This document shows, in pieces, positions 12,126 through 23,324 of a stretch of 64,000 bases of DNA (position 1 is the first letter of the stretch; every line of letters begins with the position of its first letter). The DNA comes from Norana najaformis (lineage: Eukaryota; Annelida; Clitellata; Crassiclitellata; Hormogastridae): positions 12,511,684-12,575,683 of the forward strand of contig OZ029925.1 in NCBI GenBank assembly GCA_964023275.1, in the 5' to 3' direction. The notes under the pieces were generated by a model that ran no database searches, was not told the origin of the DNA, and saw only the letters and a list, made by a program, of their open reading frames with translations. A program made the translations under genes and the position numbers.

Positions 12126-12449
12126 GACTTGTGCGTGCGTACGTCAGGAACGTGGAATTCGCGGCTTCAGCTGCAGAGTGAATCAAAGCAAAAGTGATGG
12201 ATATAAATCCGTCACCGAAGGCCATCGGAGTAGCACGTGCCATGCAAAATTTAGCACCCGTCTCTTCCGCTTTGACCGCTGAAGACAATATCTGCCGACA
12301 GGCAGACACTAGTGTGTGGGTGTGGCCAATGTATGTATGCACGCGTGTGTGTATATATCTGGATAGATCCCTCAGTGTGTATGTAAATCTGTGTGTATGT
12401 ATGTATGCATGTAAGGTAGGCAGAAGAAAGGAGCATAAAAACAGTCCTT

Positions 12450-12722
12450 TGAGCTAACCCTGAGAGGCAGCCACGAGTAGGCAGTATGAGCAACTTCGTT
12501 TTCCTAGCCTTAGCTTATGACGGAGGGGGGTGGCCAGTCCTCTCCCTCGCTGCCTGATCTTCCCACCGACAGTGTACAGTCGATATACTAGCTTCACACC
12601 AATTTGCTAGGAGCTGCTAGTGGAACAGAAATGTTCAAATATCTTAGGGTTGAGGCAGGGATTGAACTTCCTACCTCTGGATTGACAGTCCAGCAACAAT
12701 AACCACTAGACATCGTGCAAGC
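12450..12722 (-). mobile_element. SINE family A copy, near full length
   Basis: The minus strand carries CTAGTGGTTATTGTTGCTGG (A-box side) and a degenerate B box (AGGAAGTTCAATCCCTGCCT), then the common body and the GTGGCTGCCTCTCAGGGTTA end. Confidence 0.75.
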
Positions 12723-12794
12723 CTCAACTGTAGGCAAGAAGCACACAATAAACGCACAGTTACTTTACCTTACTTACGAGTGAGAAATGTAAGA

Positions 12795-12870
12795 AAATCT
12801 AATCTGACTTTTACAGTTTACGATGCCGTCATCATAACGCACAAGGCATCAATTGATGGTCGAAAAAATA
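12795..12870 (+). repeat. Dispersed repeat C fragment
   Basis: CGCCGTCATCATAACGCACA... within a GATGCCGTCATCATAACGCA core followed by GGCATCAATTGATGGTCG. Confidence 0.6.
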
Positions 12871-13097
12871 AATGCCAGCATCTAGCAAGTTGCTGTCCAA
12901 ATTAGTGTCTGCTGCCTGTCAGCCATATGACTGTTGAACAGCCAAAATGATGGACATCGGTTCACAGAGGAATATTTCTGTCCTATTTGCCGACCGGATC
13001 AGCCGAAGGACAAGAGACCGACAGAGATACAGAGATACACTGCGGGCGCTTCATATGCAGCAACGCTTTCAGTCAGCCAGAAAACGAAACATTTGCT

Positions 13098-13295
13098 CAT
13101 TCAGCCATTCATTCATTTAGCAAATCATATATTCGTTCAGCTAGTCATTCATATATTCATTCAGCTAATAATTCATATATTCATTCAGCTAATCATTCAT
13201 ATATTCATTCAACTAATCATTAATACAGTCATTCAGCTAATCATTCATACATTCATTCAGCTAATCGTTCATATATTCAGTCAGTCAGTCAGTCA
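13098..13295 (+). repeat. 24-bp minisatellite
   Basis: The unit is ATTCATTCAGCTAATCATTC plus ATAT, about seven to eight copies with few changes. At eight codons per unit it is open in more than one frame by chance. Confidence 0.85.
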
Positions 13296-13540
13296 GTAAG
13301 CCAACCAATCAGCCAGCCAAGGAGTTGAGGGTGAAGTCCGGCTATCAATCTAGTTCTCACTGACAAACTAATAGCATAGATGTCCGGCTGCCAAAGTATC
13401 AAATCAAAGGTTACAGCAGCGTAGCAGCTGGACAGGAAGCCAGGCATTAACGGAAATCGTTAATACAGATTAAGTGAACTAATGGATGGCACTGTTACAA
13501 AGAGCCCTCGGATGTAAGATACATTAGTAACACAAACAAT

Positions 13541-13573
<33 letters not shown>

Positions 13574-13664
13574 GGCACATGCAAGCACACATGCGCACTA
13601 GAGTAAGGTAATGATCCTTTGACCTTATTTTGTCCAATAAATCTCTAACAACATTACTCTTCAG

Positions 13665-13885
13665 AAGCAAATGTGGTCCTGAGGTCAAAGGTTCTGAGGT
13701 CAAAGGATTGTTTCACTGAGGCACAATCTAACAGGACATCCTTCTTAACTTCCAAAATTACGCTGGTACTCATTCACCGACAACTAAGGGTTGGAGGACT
13801 GAGTGGGCACCATGTCCGGGGTGGGGGCATTCCACAGACAGTCACCCATCCAAGTACTAATCCGACTCGATGGTGCATAACTTCA
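13665..13885 (-). repeat. Element containing a 5S rRNA-like segment
   Basis: On the minus strand, 13880-13820 reads ATTAGTACTTGGATGGGTGA then CTGTCTGTGGAATGCCC. This matches the conserved 3' half of eukaryotic 5S rRNA (TTAGTACTTGGATGGG is identical). The 5' half is not recognisable, so it is a 5S pseudogene or a 5S-derived retroposon rather than a gene. A short direct repeat GAGGTCAAAGG occurs near 13680. Confidence 0.55.
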
Positions 13886-14087
13886 CTGTGTACCTGCTCA
13901 TATTGTATGAACAACACATAAACCTAATATTATCATTAAATAATAACTTAATAATATATAATATACATATATCCAGATATTTTCCCCATAGCAAGAATAA
14001 CTCTGCAAGGAAGAACTGCAGAAACCACAGAAAGTTAAGAGGGCAGAAAACAGTATGAAGTCATTCAAATGTTCAATCCACACTCTC

Positions 14088-14200
14088 TTATTTCACAGAC
14101 AGACACACAGACAAACAGACCGACAAACACACGGACAAAGACAGGCAGGCAAAGACAGACAAACACACATGCAGGTAGACAGACACAATGAGACATTCAG
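14088..14200 (-). repeat. CAGA microsatellite
   Basis: ACAGACAGACACACAGACAA-type array; another occurs at 14515-14650. Confidence 0.8.
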
Positions 14201-14514
14201 ATGGCTAATCCCTGTAAAAAGTCTGTATGCGACAATTACTTGTAGCAGCCTTCAACAGTGATGCACGTCAAGGCCGTCATTATCAGCCAACTTGTGAAGA
14301 CATAAACGTCCTCAAAGAGGGCGCTATATAAATTACCTACATCAGCAGCCTGGTAACGCCTGTTGTCAACAGATGGCAGCGTCGTTGCTGATGCAAGCCA
14401 CCCACAGAACACACAACAGACAGCAACAGGATCTGGCCTCATTATGACCTAAGCAGTAACTCCTCATCTCGGCACCCTGTCACCTCAAAGCCTCAGGAGT
14501 CAACAACAAACACA

Positions 14515-14650
14515 TAAACGAACGGAGACAGACAAACAGACAGACGGACGGACGGACAGACAGACAGATGCAAGCAGAACGACACAATGAGACAGTCAGA
14601 CGGACAAGGGCAGAAAGACAGAGACAGACTGATAAACAAACAACCAGATC
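14515..14650 (-). repeat. CAGA/CGGA microsatellite
   Basis: GACAGACAAACAGACAGACG and related words in tandem. Confidence 0.8.
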
Positions 14651-14689
14651 AATAAAGCCGGCACATGGACAGAAAGATTTTGAGGTAAA

Positions 14690-14830
14690 TGCAAATTAAG
14701 TTGAGGTAAATAAACGCAAGACACGTTTCAAGTAAGGTAACATAAGTAATGTTTAAGGTAAATTAGGATGAGGTAAGGTAAAGTAAATTAAAGTTAAAGT
14801 TAGATAAATTAAGATGAGCTAAGGTAAGGT
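14690..14830 (+). repeat. Degenerate GGTAA repeat
   Basis: GAGGTAA, AAGGTAA and AGTAAATTA words in loose tandem, as near 35.4-35.8 kb and 46.4-46.6 kb. Confidence 0.6.
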
Positions 14831-14954
14831 GACTGCTCAAAGTGGACTTAGGTTAACAAGTACACACGAACAGTGGCGTTCACAGAACACATGACTGCTC
14901 AAAGTGGACTTAGGTTAACAAGTACACACGAACAGTGGCGTTCACAGAATACAT
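14831..14954 (+). repeat. 62-bp tandem duplication
   Basis: The unit starts GACTGCTCAAAGTGGACTTA and is repeated once with one base difference, so it is a recent duplication. Confidence 0.9.
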
Positions 14955-15219
14955 GACCTCATTTGACCCTGCAGCGCATTAACATCGTCCGCCAAGCACA
15001 ATGACTGGCGGGTAATGGCGCCAACCGTCGCCCGCCTTAATAACAAGTGCGCCTTATGATCTATTCTCGAACTGAGTAGGAAATATCCTGCCGCAGGTTC
15101 TTCAGGAACAATTACACCAAGACATCATTTAGGCCAGCGTAGAGGGGGTTCATAATTAGTTTCTCTTGAAGCTGCGCTACACAGTTTTTTGTTTTAATTA
15201 CAATTACGAGACTGATAGC

Positions 15220-15390
15220 GTGACAAACTGAATGACAGACACCCAAACAGACACAAGTAGGTAAACAGACCAAGACCAACACACAGACAAACAGAGAAAC
15301 AGAGAAACACCCATACAGAAAGCCAGAGACACACAACACAGACAGACAGAGATCCCAACACAGAAACACCGACAGACAACAGTCTACCTG
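15220..15390 (-). repeat. CAGA/ACAC microsatellite
   Basis: ACAGACACCCAAACAGACAC-type words in tandem. Confidence 0.75.
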
Positions 15391-15764
15391 GCTTCCCAAT
15401 TAGCCGTCTAGAAAGCGGTCAATCGATCCAGAATTTCCTGCGTATGTAACTACAGCGCCCGATTTCCCTGGGAGCTGCTGATTGAGGGAGGGTACCCAAC
15501 CCTCCGTCGGAGGGGAGGGACAGAGAAAATTGAGTAAACAGACAACCGCCAGCTTCCAATTGCTACGTTTCGCGCCAAACCGCGAGACGGGGCGACAGTC
15601 GAGGAATGGCAGAAAAACAGTTGCCATAAAACTGTTATTATTCATCATCATCGTCGTCGTTATCAGTCATCAATATCACCACAAGTCATCACTGTCGGCA
15701 TCGTCGTCGTTGTCATCGATCATCGTCATCATTATCGATCACGAACTACTGGCCTAGTTAGCTA

Positions 15765-15950
15765 CATCGGTAAGTGCGTATGCGACGGGGCCTCTATTCG
15801 TGAGGAACTACGGTTCGCGTTTCGATCGTGACGCATTTCAGAGATTTAAATCTCGGGCTAGTACGGTCCGTGCACAGGGACCTTAAATGGCGTGGCGCCC
15901 ATTCAAACGGGCAGCGGTGGTGAAGGATCTCACCCGATAAATTCACAGCA
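15765..15950 (-). repeat. Dispersed repeat D copy
   Basis: On the minus strand it contains GTGAGATCCTTCACCACCGC, ATTTAAGGTCCCTGTGCACG and GAGATTTAAATCTC. The same blocks lie in order at 53680-53890 and more loosely at 53265-53470. Confidence 0.65.
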
Positions 15951-16689
15951 AAATGAGCAGGGTCGAGGCCACAAGTCGCTATATAAAACCGTGTAAATTT
16001 ACATTTGAACAGTGTGGAATCTGTAGATGGCAGCAGAGGGTACAGGAACGAAGTGTATCTTCAATGGGAATAGTCTGCACTATTGGGAGAGAAGAAGACA
16101 TCAGTGATGAGTTACTTAAAAGGAATTTCAGTTAAGTGTCTAGATACTATATCATCATTGCCTTAGTCATCATCGTCACCATCATTACCACCACGACCAA
16201 CACCACCTTTATCATTATCACATCACGTCACAGATATAACAAAATTCCTTCCTATAGAAACTGGGTCACTGCGGTGTATATCCCACGTTCAGAAAATCAC
16301 ACGGAAGGTGAAGTTCGTTCGTTTGTTTGCTAGTCAAATGTTTGCATAATATGAACGAATCCCTCTGACAGCAAAGCTAAGCAAAACCACCGCCGCCTCG
16401 CCCGTCCAGAATACGCTCATAAATAATGCTTAGCCCGACGGTCGCTCGGAGTAATCAGAGCCCAAGCAGAATCATTTTTCAACGGAGCCAATTCCTTTTG
16501 TCCGACAAGATTAAACAGCGTTGAGTTACTCGGCGAGATTAAGTCTGAAAGCTAATAATTATAGGTCGAATTATTTATACGCTTAACCTAGTCTGTGCGC
16601 ATGCGCCATGGTGGTCTGTCTGTTCGGCAGCGGGCTTGATCTGTAACCCAACGACTGCGGGTTTGGGTCTGCTCAAAGACTCCGTGTAA

Positions 16690-16905
16690 AGACCGCAGTT
16701 GTTCGCATACATCACTTTTGTCTCTGTCGCCAAGTAGTAGAATTTGGTACCGGCGTGATCTGGAAAGTAAACGTCAAATTCCACCACTCGTGTCCAGGAC
16801 CTTGGGATTCGTCCACTGCCGGCTCAAGGGCCAAAGTGAAGGAAATGCCCCCCACTCCATATGTCACTGTTCCACAAAGGACACGGGAGCTTTACCTTAC
16901 TTAGT
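16690..16905 (+). repeat. Dispersed repeat E copy
   Basis: Shares AGAATTTGGTACC, GTCCAGGACCTTGGGATTCG and the CACTGTTCCACAAAGGACAC-GGGAGCTTTAC blocks with 48655-48862, and a part with 47862-47955. It begins after a tRNA-like stretch near 16620. Confidence 0.6.
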
Positions 16906-17149
16906 TCATGATCACTGCAAGATGAGATCAGATCAGGCAAAAAGTACGACAGAGAGCAAGCTACTCTCTGTACCTCTGCATTCACTGTAACTTTTGTGTA
17001 AGCATATATTTATACAGCAACTCAGAGTAATGTAATCTAATGACTTTTACAGCGCCGTTATCATATCTGTCTTTATTTCGTGCTCCTGAGGACTTTACCA
17101 TACCTAGCCTTACCTAATCCAACCTCCTCCCAAAATAACAGAGAGAACT

Positions 17150-17262
17150 GGTGACTTCGAGAGAAAGACAGACAGACAGACAGATAGAGAAGAGGGCAAG
17201 ATAGACAGACAAAGAAAAAGAGATACAGACAGACTGACAGACAGATAGAAAAATACAGAAAT
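17150..17262 (-). repeat. CAGA microsatellite
   Basis: GACAGACAGACAGACAGATA and related words in tandem. Confidence 0.8.
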
Positions 17263-17329
17263 ACCGAAAGATTGATTGGCAGTTGATTCCACTCTCTAGT
17301 AACTATATTCCAAGTTCTGCTAGAGCCAT

Positions 17330-17400
17330 GCCAAATACGTAAACAGACAACTGAGGCCGTTATGGAGTTTCTCTTCGAAAGGCGCTATATAAATGACCGA
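17330..17400 (+). mobile_element. Retroposon 3' end
   Basis: GAGTTTCTCTTCGAAAGGCG then CTATATAAATGACC. The GGCGCTATATAAAT ending is shared with 14310 and other tails in the window. Confidence 0.45.
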
Positions 17401-17424
17401 TTACGTCGGTCGCGAGCCACCGCT

Positions 17425-18060
17425 TGCTGTTTGTGCGTGGCTGCCAGCGGGAAGGCGGCAATTTAGAAGATTACGGCAAATGGCGCGAGTTATTTGATAG
17501 GATACGCGGGCCAAACTCACTTAGATTACGGCAACTGGCGAAAGGACTTTTTGAAGGGATATGCGTAGCTCTCCCACTGGGGAAATTGCAGGTTTTTTTT
17601 GTGGAAGAAGCTGTACAGTGGCGGCTTCATACTGTGTGTTTATTCAGCTTCACAGGCTCTTTGAATGCTCTCCAAATGCTCTAAAGCTCCCGCACATTGC
17701 TCTCTAAATTTTCAGAAGCTTTCTAAATATTCTTGAAATGCTGAGGAGCTGGTTACGTGCTCTCAAACTGTTCAAAACTAACAACTGCTCTGTCTACGGC
17801 CTTCTATAAATCGTCTTATTAATAAGCGCTGTCCAGCTGGTCTGCTAACAGCCCTGGAATTACGCCATAACCGTTTTTAAGGGCCAAACAACCTGCCTGC
17901 CTGCCTCCTCCGTAACCAGCTGCTCTGTCTACTGATGCGGTGAGATGGGAACCAACACAACGACTACTGGTGCTACGGTTCCAACAGCATCATGAAAGCC
18001 ATGACGCAATTAAAGCGAAGTGGATCAGAAAAGTTATATTCCGTGGAACAATAGAAGGAC
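17425..18060. other. Intergenic, no gene recognised
   Basis: Short TTACGGCAA-TGGCG duplications near 17470 and 17525, and GCTCTCTAAAT-like words near 17700. A tail-like CTTCTATAAATCGTCTTATT lies near 17800. Confidence 0.3.
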
Positions 18061-18067
18061 GAAAAGA

Positions 18068-19112
18068 AGCACACAAAACTTAAGAAATGAAATATAAAGA
18101 AGGAAGAGGAATAAGGAGGAAGAGGAATAAGGAGGAAGAGGAATAAGGAGGAAGAGGAATAAGGAGGAAGAGGAATAAGGAGGAAGAGGAATAAGGAGGA
18201 AGAGGAATAAGGAGGAAGAGGAATAAGGCGGAAGAGGAATAAGGCGGAAGAGGAATAAGGAGGAAGAGGAATAAGGAGGAAGAGGAGGAGAAACGGGACA
18301 TAAACTTGGAGGGGGCAAAGGAATAGAAAGGAGAAGATATGAAAAGGAAAAGTGAGAAGAATAATGTGGAGAAAAATAAAAAGATGATAAACAAGGCGAA
18401 AAGAGGAGAAAAAAGGAAGCAGATGGAGGATGCAGAATAAAAACAGGATGAGGAAAATTATAGGGGAGGATGATGAAGATGATGAGGAAGCAGGAAAAGG
18501 AGAAGCAGAAGATGGTAAAGGAGGAAGAGAAATAATGGAGGAAAAGAGACAAAAAAGACGAGCAGTTCATCTGCTGTTTTCCTCTTATTTCTTTGCCCCT
18601 AATCCGTCTCCCCTCCTCCACTTCGTCCTCAGCTCCATATCCTCTTCCTTATCCCTTATACTCTTCTTCTTTCTCCTTACTCTTTTCCTCCTCCTCCTCC
18701 GCCTTCCTCGTCCTCCTTTTTTCCTCTTCCTCCTCATCCTATACTTAATTTTTTCTTCTCATCCCATTTCTCTTCCTCCTCCTCCTCCTCCTATTCCCAT
18801 TATTCCTTCTTCTCAGGCCATTTCTCTTCCTCTTCCTATTCCTCCTTGTATTCTTCCTCGTCATCCTATTCCCATTTTCCCTTCTCATCCCATTTCTCTT
18901 CATCCTCCTCCTCCTCCTATTCCCATTATTCCTTCTTCTCATCCCATTTCTCTTCATCCTCCTATTCCTCCTTGTATTCTTCCTCGTCATCCTGTTCCCA
19001 TTTTTCCTTCTCATCCCATTTCTCTTCCTCCTCCTCCTATTCCTCCATCCTGTTCCCATTTTTTCCTTCTCATCCCATTTCTCTCCTCCTCCTCCTCCTC
19101 CTATTCCTCTTC
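18068..19112. repeat. Purine tract then complementary pyrimidine tract (fold-back minisatellites)
   Basis: From 18068 to 18290 a 16-bp unit AATAAGGAGGAAGAGG repeats about 13 times and grades into GA-rich sequence to 18550. From 18580 to 19112 CCTCCTATTCCTCTTCC-type units dominate, with longer units containing CCCATTATTCCTTCTTCTC. The two halves are reverse complements at the unit level. Confidence 0.8.
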
Positions 19113-19129
19113 CATTTGCAACAGAGGCA

Positions 19130-20180
19130 GTAGGCCAGACACAAGGGACACCATAAACACCGACCTTATGCAGCGCCAATTCGCTTAAGCCCTGCAGAAC
19201 AACAGGCGTATTTACCTATCAATCAATCAGACCTTTGAAAATACTCGCCACAGCCGCAAAGCTCCTGTTCCGATAAACAGCCAACGCCCACAGTATCTAA
19301 TGTTCTCATATGATATCTGCTAAAAGCAGACACTATAGGAGCTCCCATGTCCTATGCTGGAACGTGGGGAGGTTCTCTTTTCCTCTTTTTGACCCTTCAG
19401 CTGCCAATGGACGCATAGCAAGGTGCTGGACACGTGGTCAGTGCCTCACAGGCCTTGTCTTTTACTTTCCAGCTGAAGCCAGCAGCAAAATAAACTGCCT
19501 ATTGACATAGACGAGTGGTCGTGAAAAACTCGTCCTAGGTCGTTACATTGAGTCTTCTCAGCAGGCTCAAACCCGCAATCATCAAAATCACAGACAAACT
19601 CAGTACCAAACTGACCACTGTGCCACACTATCAGACATCGCAGCACTGTTGTCCAAACACAAAAGGACACAAAACCTGTCATTAGTCTTTTTTACCGGTG
19701 AGAAATCCTGACGTAGGGAGAGAAGGCCGGAATGCCCCCCTCTGAATCTGCCCCTGCACACAAGCTGTTTCTTCTTTGCACTTGAAACTCGGTGCATGGA
19801 AGCAAGACGAATGTACGCCCCCTAGGGACCCACTCTTGGTGCAGCCAATAACAATCTGTACGGAATCTGCCAATGACAGAAACCAGTCAGGGAATGCTAG
19901 TGCAATGCTTTTAGCTGGAGTTATCAGATTTCCAATACAGCCGAGGAAGAAAGAACTCATACGTTGCAACAGAGAAACTCAGGGCACCCAGAAACAGAGC
20001 AACGTCTCACCATGGCCAGGGATCTCTCGACTGAGGCACAGGTGTTGCAACTGCAATTTGATCAGACAACAACAGACAACAGAAAATACATTCAGACAAC
20101 ACCAATCCAACAAGAACAACTGTAATTGGACAAGAGTCAAACAACAATCTGACAACAGATCAAATCACACAACTGCAATC
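19130..20180. other. Intergenic, no gene recognised
   Basis: A repeat E-like piece (GGCTCAAACCCGCAATC, 19563) and CAACAGACAACAG-rich sequence leading into the following minisatellite. No exon seen. Confidence 0.3.
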
Positions 20181-20183
20181 TGA

Positions 20184-20458
20184 CAATGTCAGCAATCAGA
20201 CAACTGTCCTAAATTTGATAATATCAGCAACCTGACAACTGTCCTAAATTTGACAATGTCAGCAATCAGACAATTGTCCTAAATTTCACAATGTCAGCAA
20301 ACAGACAACTGTCCTAAATTTGACAATCTCAGCAAACAGACAACTGTCCTAAATTTGACAATCTCAGCAAACAGACAACTGTCCTAAATTAGACAATACC
20401 CGCAATCAGGCAACTATCCTAAATCTGACAATGTCAGCAATCAGACAGCTGCCATTTG
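20184..20458 (+). repeat. 35-bp minisatellite, about eight units
   Basis: The unit contains CAGCAAACAGACAACTGTCC followed by TAAATTTGACAAT. Units vary by a few bases, with the outermost most diverged. Confidence 0.9.
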
Positions 20459-20821
20459 ACAAGAGCAATCAAGAAACAATAAACCATCCTTTGCCATCTA
20501 ATCCAACAGCTGTGACTCAAAAGCTGCTTGCAGCAGGAAAGCCAAACGGCACAGGTAAAATAGGAAAAAAGAAAAAAAGAAAGATTTCGACAAACAGGTG
20601 TCAACAACTCATCAGAAGATTAAAAAAACTGACAGACGCAAAAAAACATCGCCAAGCACAGTCGAAAGACGAAAGGCTCTCCTCACGTCAATACAAATAC
20701 AACTGTGTTTAATATTGCTCCTCTTCACAGGCTCAGAAGTGCTCACCTGACCCCAAGACACAGAACCGACGGCGCTGAGCATCGCACGTAAGGACTTGCC
20801 CAAAGCCACTACGCAGCAAAC

Positions 20822-20895
20822 CCCTCAGAGAGGCTCGAACCCGTACTCTCCACATAACAGGCCGAGCACTCTAACCAATCGGATATATCCGTGCC
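20822..20895 (-). mobile_element. SINE family F head (tRNA-like)
   Basis: The minus strand reads GATTGGTTAGAGTGCTCGGC (A box) and GAGTACGGGTTCGAGCCTC (B box), matching plus-strand copies at 27240 and 60350. Confidence 0.65.
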
Positions 20896-21179
20896 CCAAA
20901 AGGAGACAGAAGACAGACAAACAATAAATGGCCACTGAAAACTTACACGCTTTCAACAAACAGCACCTGAGAAGAAATGGAAAAATTCTGATGAAAAAGA
21001 TTTAAATTAGAAAGATTTATTAACACCCACCAGAATTAAATTAGAAATATATTTATTTCACATAATGAAATTATTAAAATCGATGCTAATTTTAAAAACT
21101 CTTGCACCACTGTCTTAGCACGGCAGCCAGACATCAACAGAAAGAAAGGAGAGAGATAAATAATGAGAGGAAAAGACAG

Positions 21180-21560
21180 CCAAAGGACAAAGACGATGAG
21201 ACAGAGACACACAGACTGACTGAGACAGACATATAGGCAAACAGATAGGTCGACAGGCAAAACTGATAGAAACAGAAAGACATCCACACACAGACAGACC
21301 AAGGCACACAAAAACAGACAGATACAAACATCCTAACAGACAGACAAAGTCAACTAAACAGAGACAAATACTCGAAGAGAAAGTCAGACAGACTGAGAGA
21401 AATTCACAAAAACTAGACGCACAAACAGAGACACAGAGGCACATCTACACAGAGAGAAAAAACACAGAAACAGCCAAAGACAGGCAAACAGACAGAAGGA
21501 CACAGAGAACGACAGACAGACATAAAGAAGGACAGACATACAGATAAAATCTCAGACAGC
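21180..21560 (-). repeat. CAGA microsatellite, about 380 bases
   Basis: ACAGACAGA, GACAAAGA and ACAGAGACAC words continuous over the interval. Confidence 0.85.
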
Positions 21561-21564
21561 ATTC

Positions 21565-22190
21565 CAGATAATCTACTGAATACACAATAAGCACCTCCTT
21601 ATCTGTCCAAGATCTTTCTTTATCGCCCCACTTTGGCGGGTGGGAAGCAATGCATTAATAATAACTAACCCAAATGTGCCAAGGGCACTGAACCATAAGT
21701 GCAAGCCATTTCCTGTTTGCTAAAACAACCCCCCTATGATATCGATTTCGTAGCCTATCACGGCCATTCTCTACCTGCCTCCACTCTCTCTTGAGTGGCT
21801 TCGGAGACGGGGTACTCCGGCACCTTCTGGATCTACCCTGGCACACCTGCTCTTTGTTCTCTGCACTTTAAACTGGAATTATCATTATCAACGATGACTC
21901 TTCAAAGCTGCTTTAGATCCTAGATTCACCCAATTTCTAGCATGGCGATGACTCCTGGAAACTCACCACTTTCGATTTCCTTGGGTATATTAACTCACAG
22001 TAGTTCAATAACGAAAGTTTACTTCTATCATCGACATCAAAGGTTCAATACGTACAAAACTATAAAATTGCAATAGTCAGCAAATCAACTCTGATGTTTT
22101 TCTCTCCCATCCACGGAGCACAAAACACACTTTTACAATACATGCCTTTTGTCTTATATAGTTGCAAATCAGCTGATTCAGCAAAAACAA
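21565..22190. other. Intergenic, no gene recognised
   Basis: Mixed-composition sequence without repeats or splice-bounded coding frames that I can match. Confidence 0.3.
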
Positions 22191-22198
22191 ATCGCCAT

Positions 22199-22310
22199 CG
22201 ACGTCTAACCAGTGTTAGCGTGACGTCTAACCAGTTTAGCGTGACGTCTAACCAGTTTAGCGTGACGTCTAACCAGTTTTAGCGTGACGTCTAACCAGTT
22301 TTAGCATGAC
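22199..22310 (+). repeat. 21-22-bp minisatellite with TGACGTC in each unit
   Basis: Five units of GTGACGTCTAACCAGTTTAGC with 1-2 base length change. Most units carry TGACGTC, seven of eight bases of a CRE palindrome. Confidence 0.85.
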
Positions 22311-22383
22311 TGTGCTCAGATGACACAATTGTGCTACCTAAACAGTCCAACCTTTGCTTACCCATCTCTACATAGCGTCAACG

Positions 22384-22465
22384 TAATAGCCAATAACTGA
22401 ACGTGTACCGCGCCCTTTTTCGACCTCGGCCATACTACGGCACTCTATAAATCGTCTTATAATTA
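22384..22465 (+). repeat. Dispersed repeat B copy
   Basis: CAATAACTGAACGTGTACCG, TTTTTCGACCTCGGCCATAC and CTCTATAAATCGTCTTAT correspond block by block to 1527-1600. Confidence 0.7.
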
Positions 22466-22714
22466 TGATCATGTGACTCATCGCTTCTGCTTTGGCCAAC
22501 GTGAAATCACGCTCACAAAATTTTATCATGATCCCTGAGGTATGAAAACCTACAAAATCACTTTAAATGAACTGATCAAAAGTTGTCTGGGTCCTCCAGC
22601 CACATCATCCGGCGACTGCTTTTCCCAGAAATTAGTCAGGCTTTCACAGAACCTCGCAGATGTGTAAACACATGTGCTGCGCTTGTCCGGGAAAAGGATG
22701 TTAGTCTTATCTCA

Positions 22715-23320
22715 CGGACAGAGGCAGGCTAGCAGGCAGCCACAGGTAAAGAGGCTACATGCTGGAAAGGAAGGAAGCAGGCAGAGAGGCAGAGAAAGGC
22801 AAACAAAGAAACGCAGGTAGAGAGGCAGAGATGCTGAAAAGGGAGGAGGCAGAGCAAGGCAGGTACAGAGAGAGAGACAGACAGACAGAGACAGAGAGAG
22901 AGACAGAGAGACTGAGAAAGAAGGAAGCAGGCACAAAGGCATGCACGCAGGCATACTGACTGACAGGAAGGCAGGTCATGGAGGATCACAGGAGGCATAT
23001 ACACACATTCACGGAGGCAGACTGGAGGGACAAGCAGACAGGCAACCAAGGAAGCATACAGAGAGACAGGCAGAGATCAAGACAAAATGGGAGGGAAGGC
23101 GGGGATCCAGAAGCAAATGCAGGGAGGTGGCGGGAGAGGGGAAGAGGGGCAGGAGGGATCGAGCGGAAGCAAAAAGGGTGGGGCAGGCAGGCAGAGCGTA
23201 GGGGAGGGAGAAACGCAGGGAGGGAGGTAGGGAAAAGGGAGGAAGCTGTGGGGGACGGCACTAGAGAAGACCTAAACACAGAGCGAGATGAGAAAATCGA
23301 TATCCGGCGATAGGGAGGGG
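22715..23320 (-). repeat. GGCAGA/GAGACAGA purine-rich low-complexity region
   Basis: AGGCAGAGA, GACAGACAG and GGGAGGGA words over about 600 bases. Confidence 0.75.
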
Positions 23321-23324
23321 CATC

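Noticed and set aside
12194..12457. 87-codon plus-strand frame and overlapping minus-strand frame
   Set aside because: No recognised family, no convincing splice sites, and it ends in GTAT microsatellite.
13820..13885. Working 5S rRNA gene
   Set aside because: Only the 3' half is recognisable and the 5' half with the box A region is missing.
18034..19188. Two long frames rich in Ser/Leu/Phe or Arg/Asn
   Set aside because: They are translations of the purine and pyrimidine minisatellites.
20184..20458. CRISPR-like regular array
   Set aside because: The whole 35-bp unit repeats with no unique spacers, in an animal genome; it is a minisatellite. The same applies to 47553-47775.
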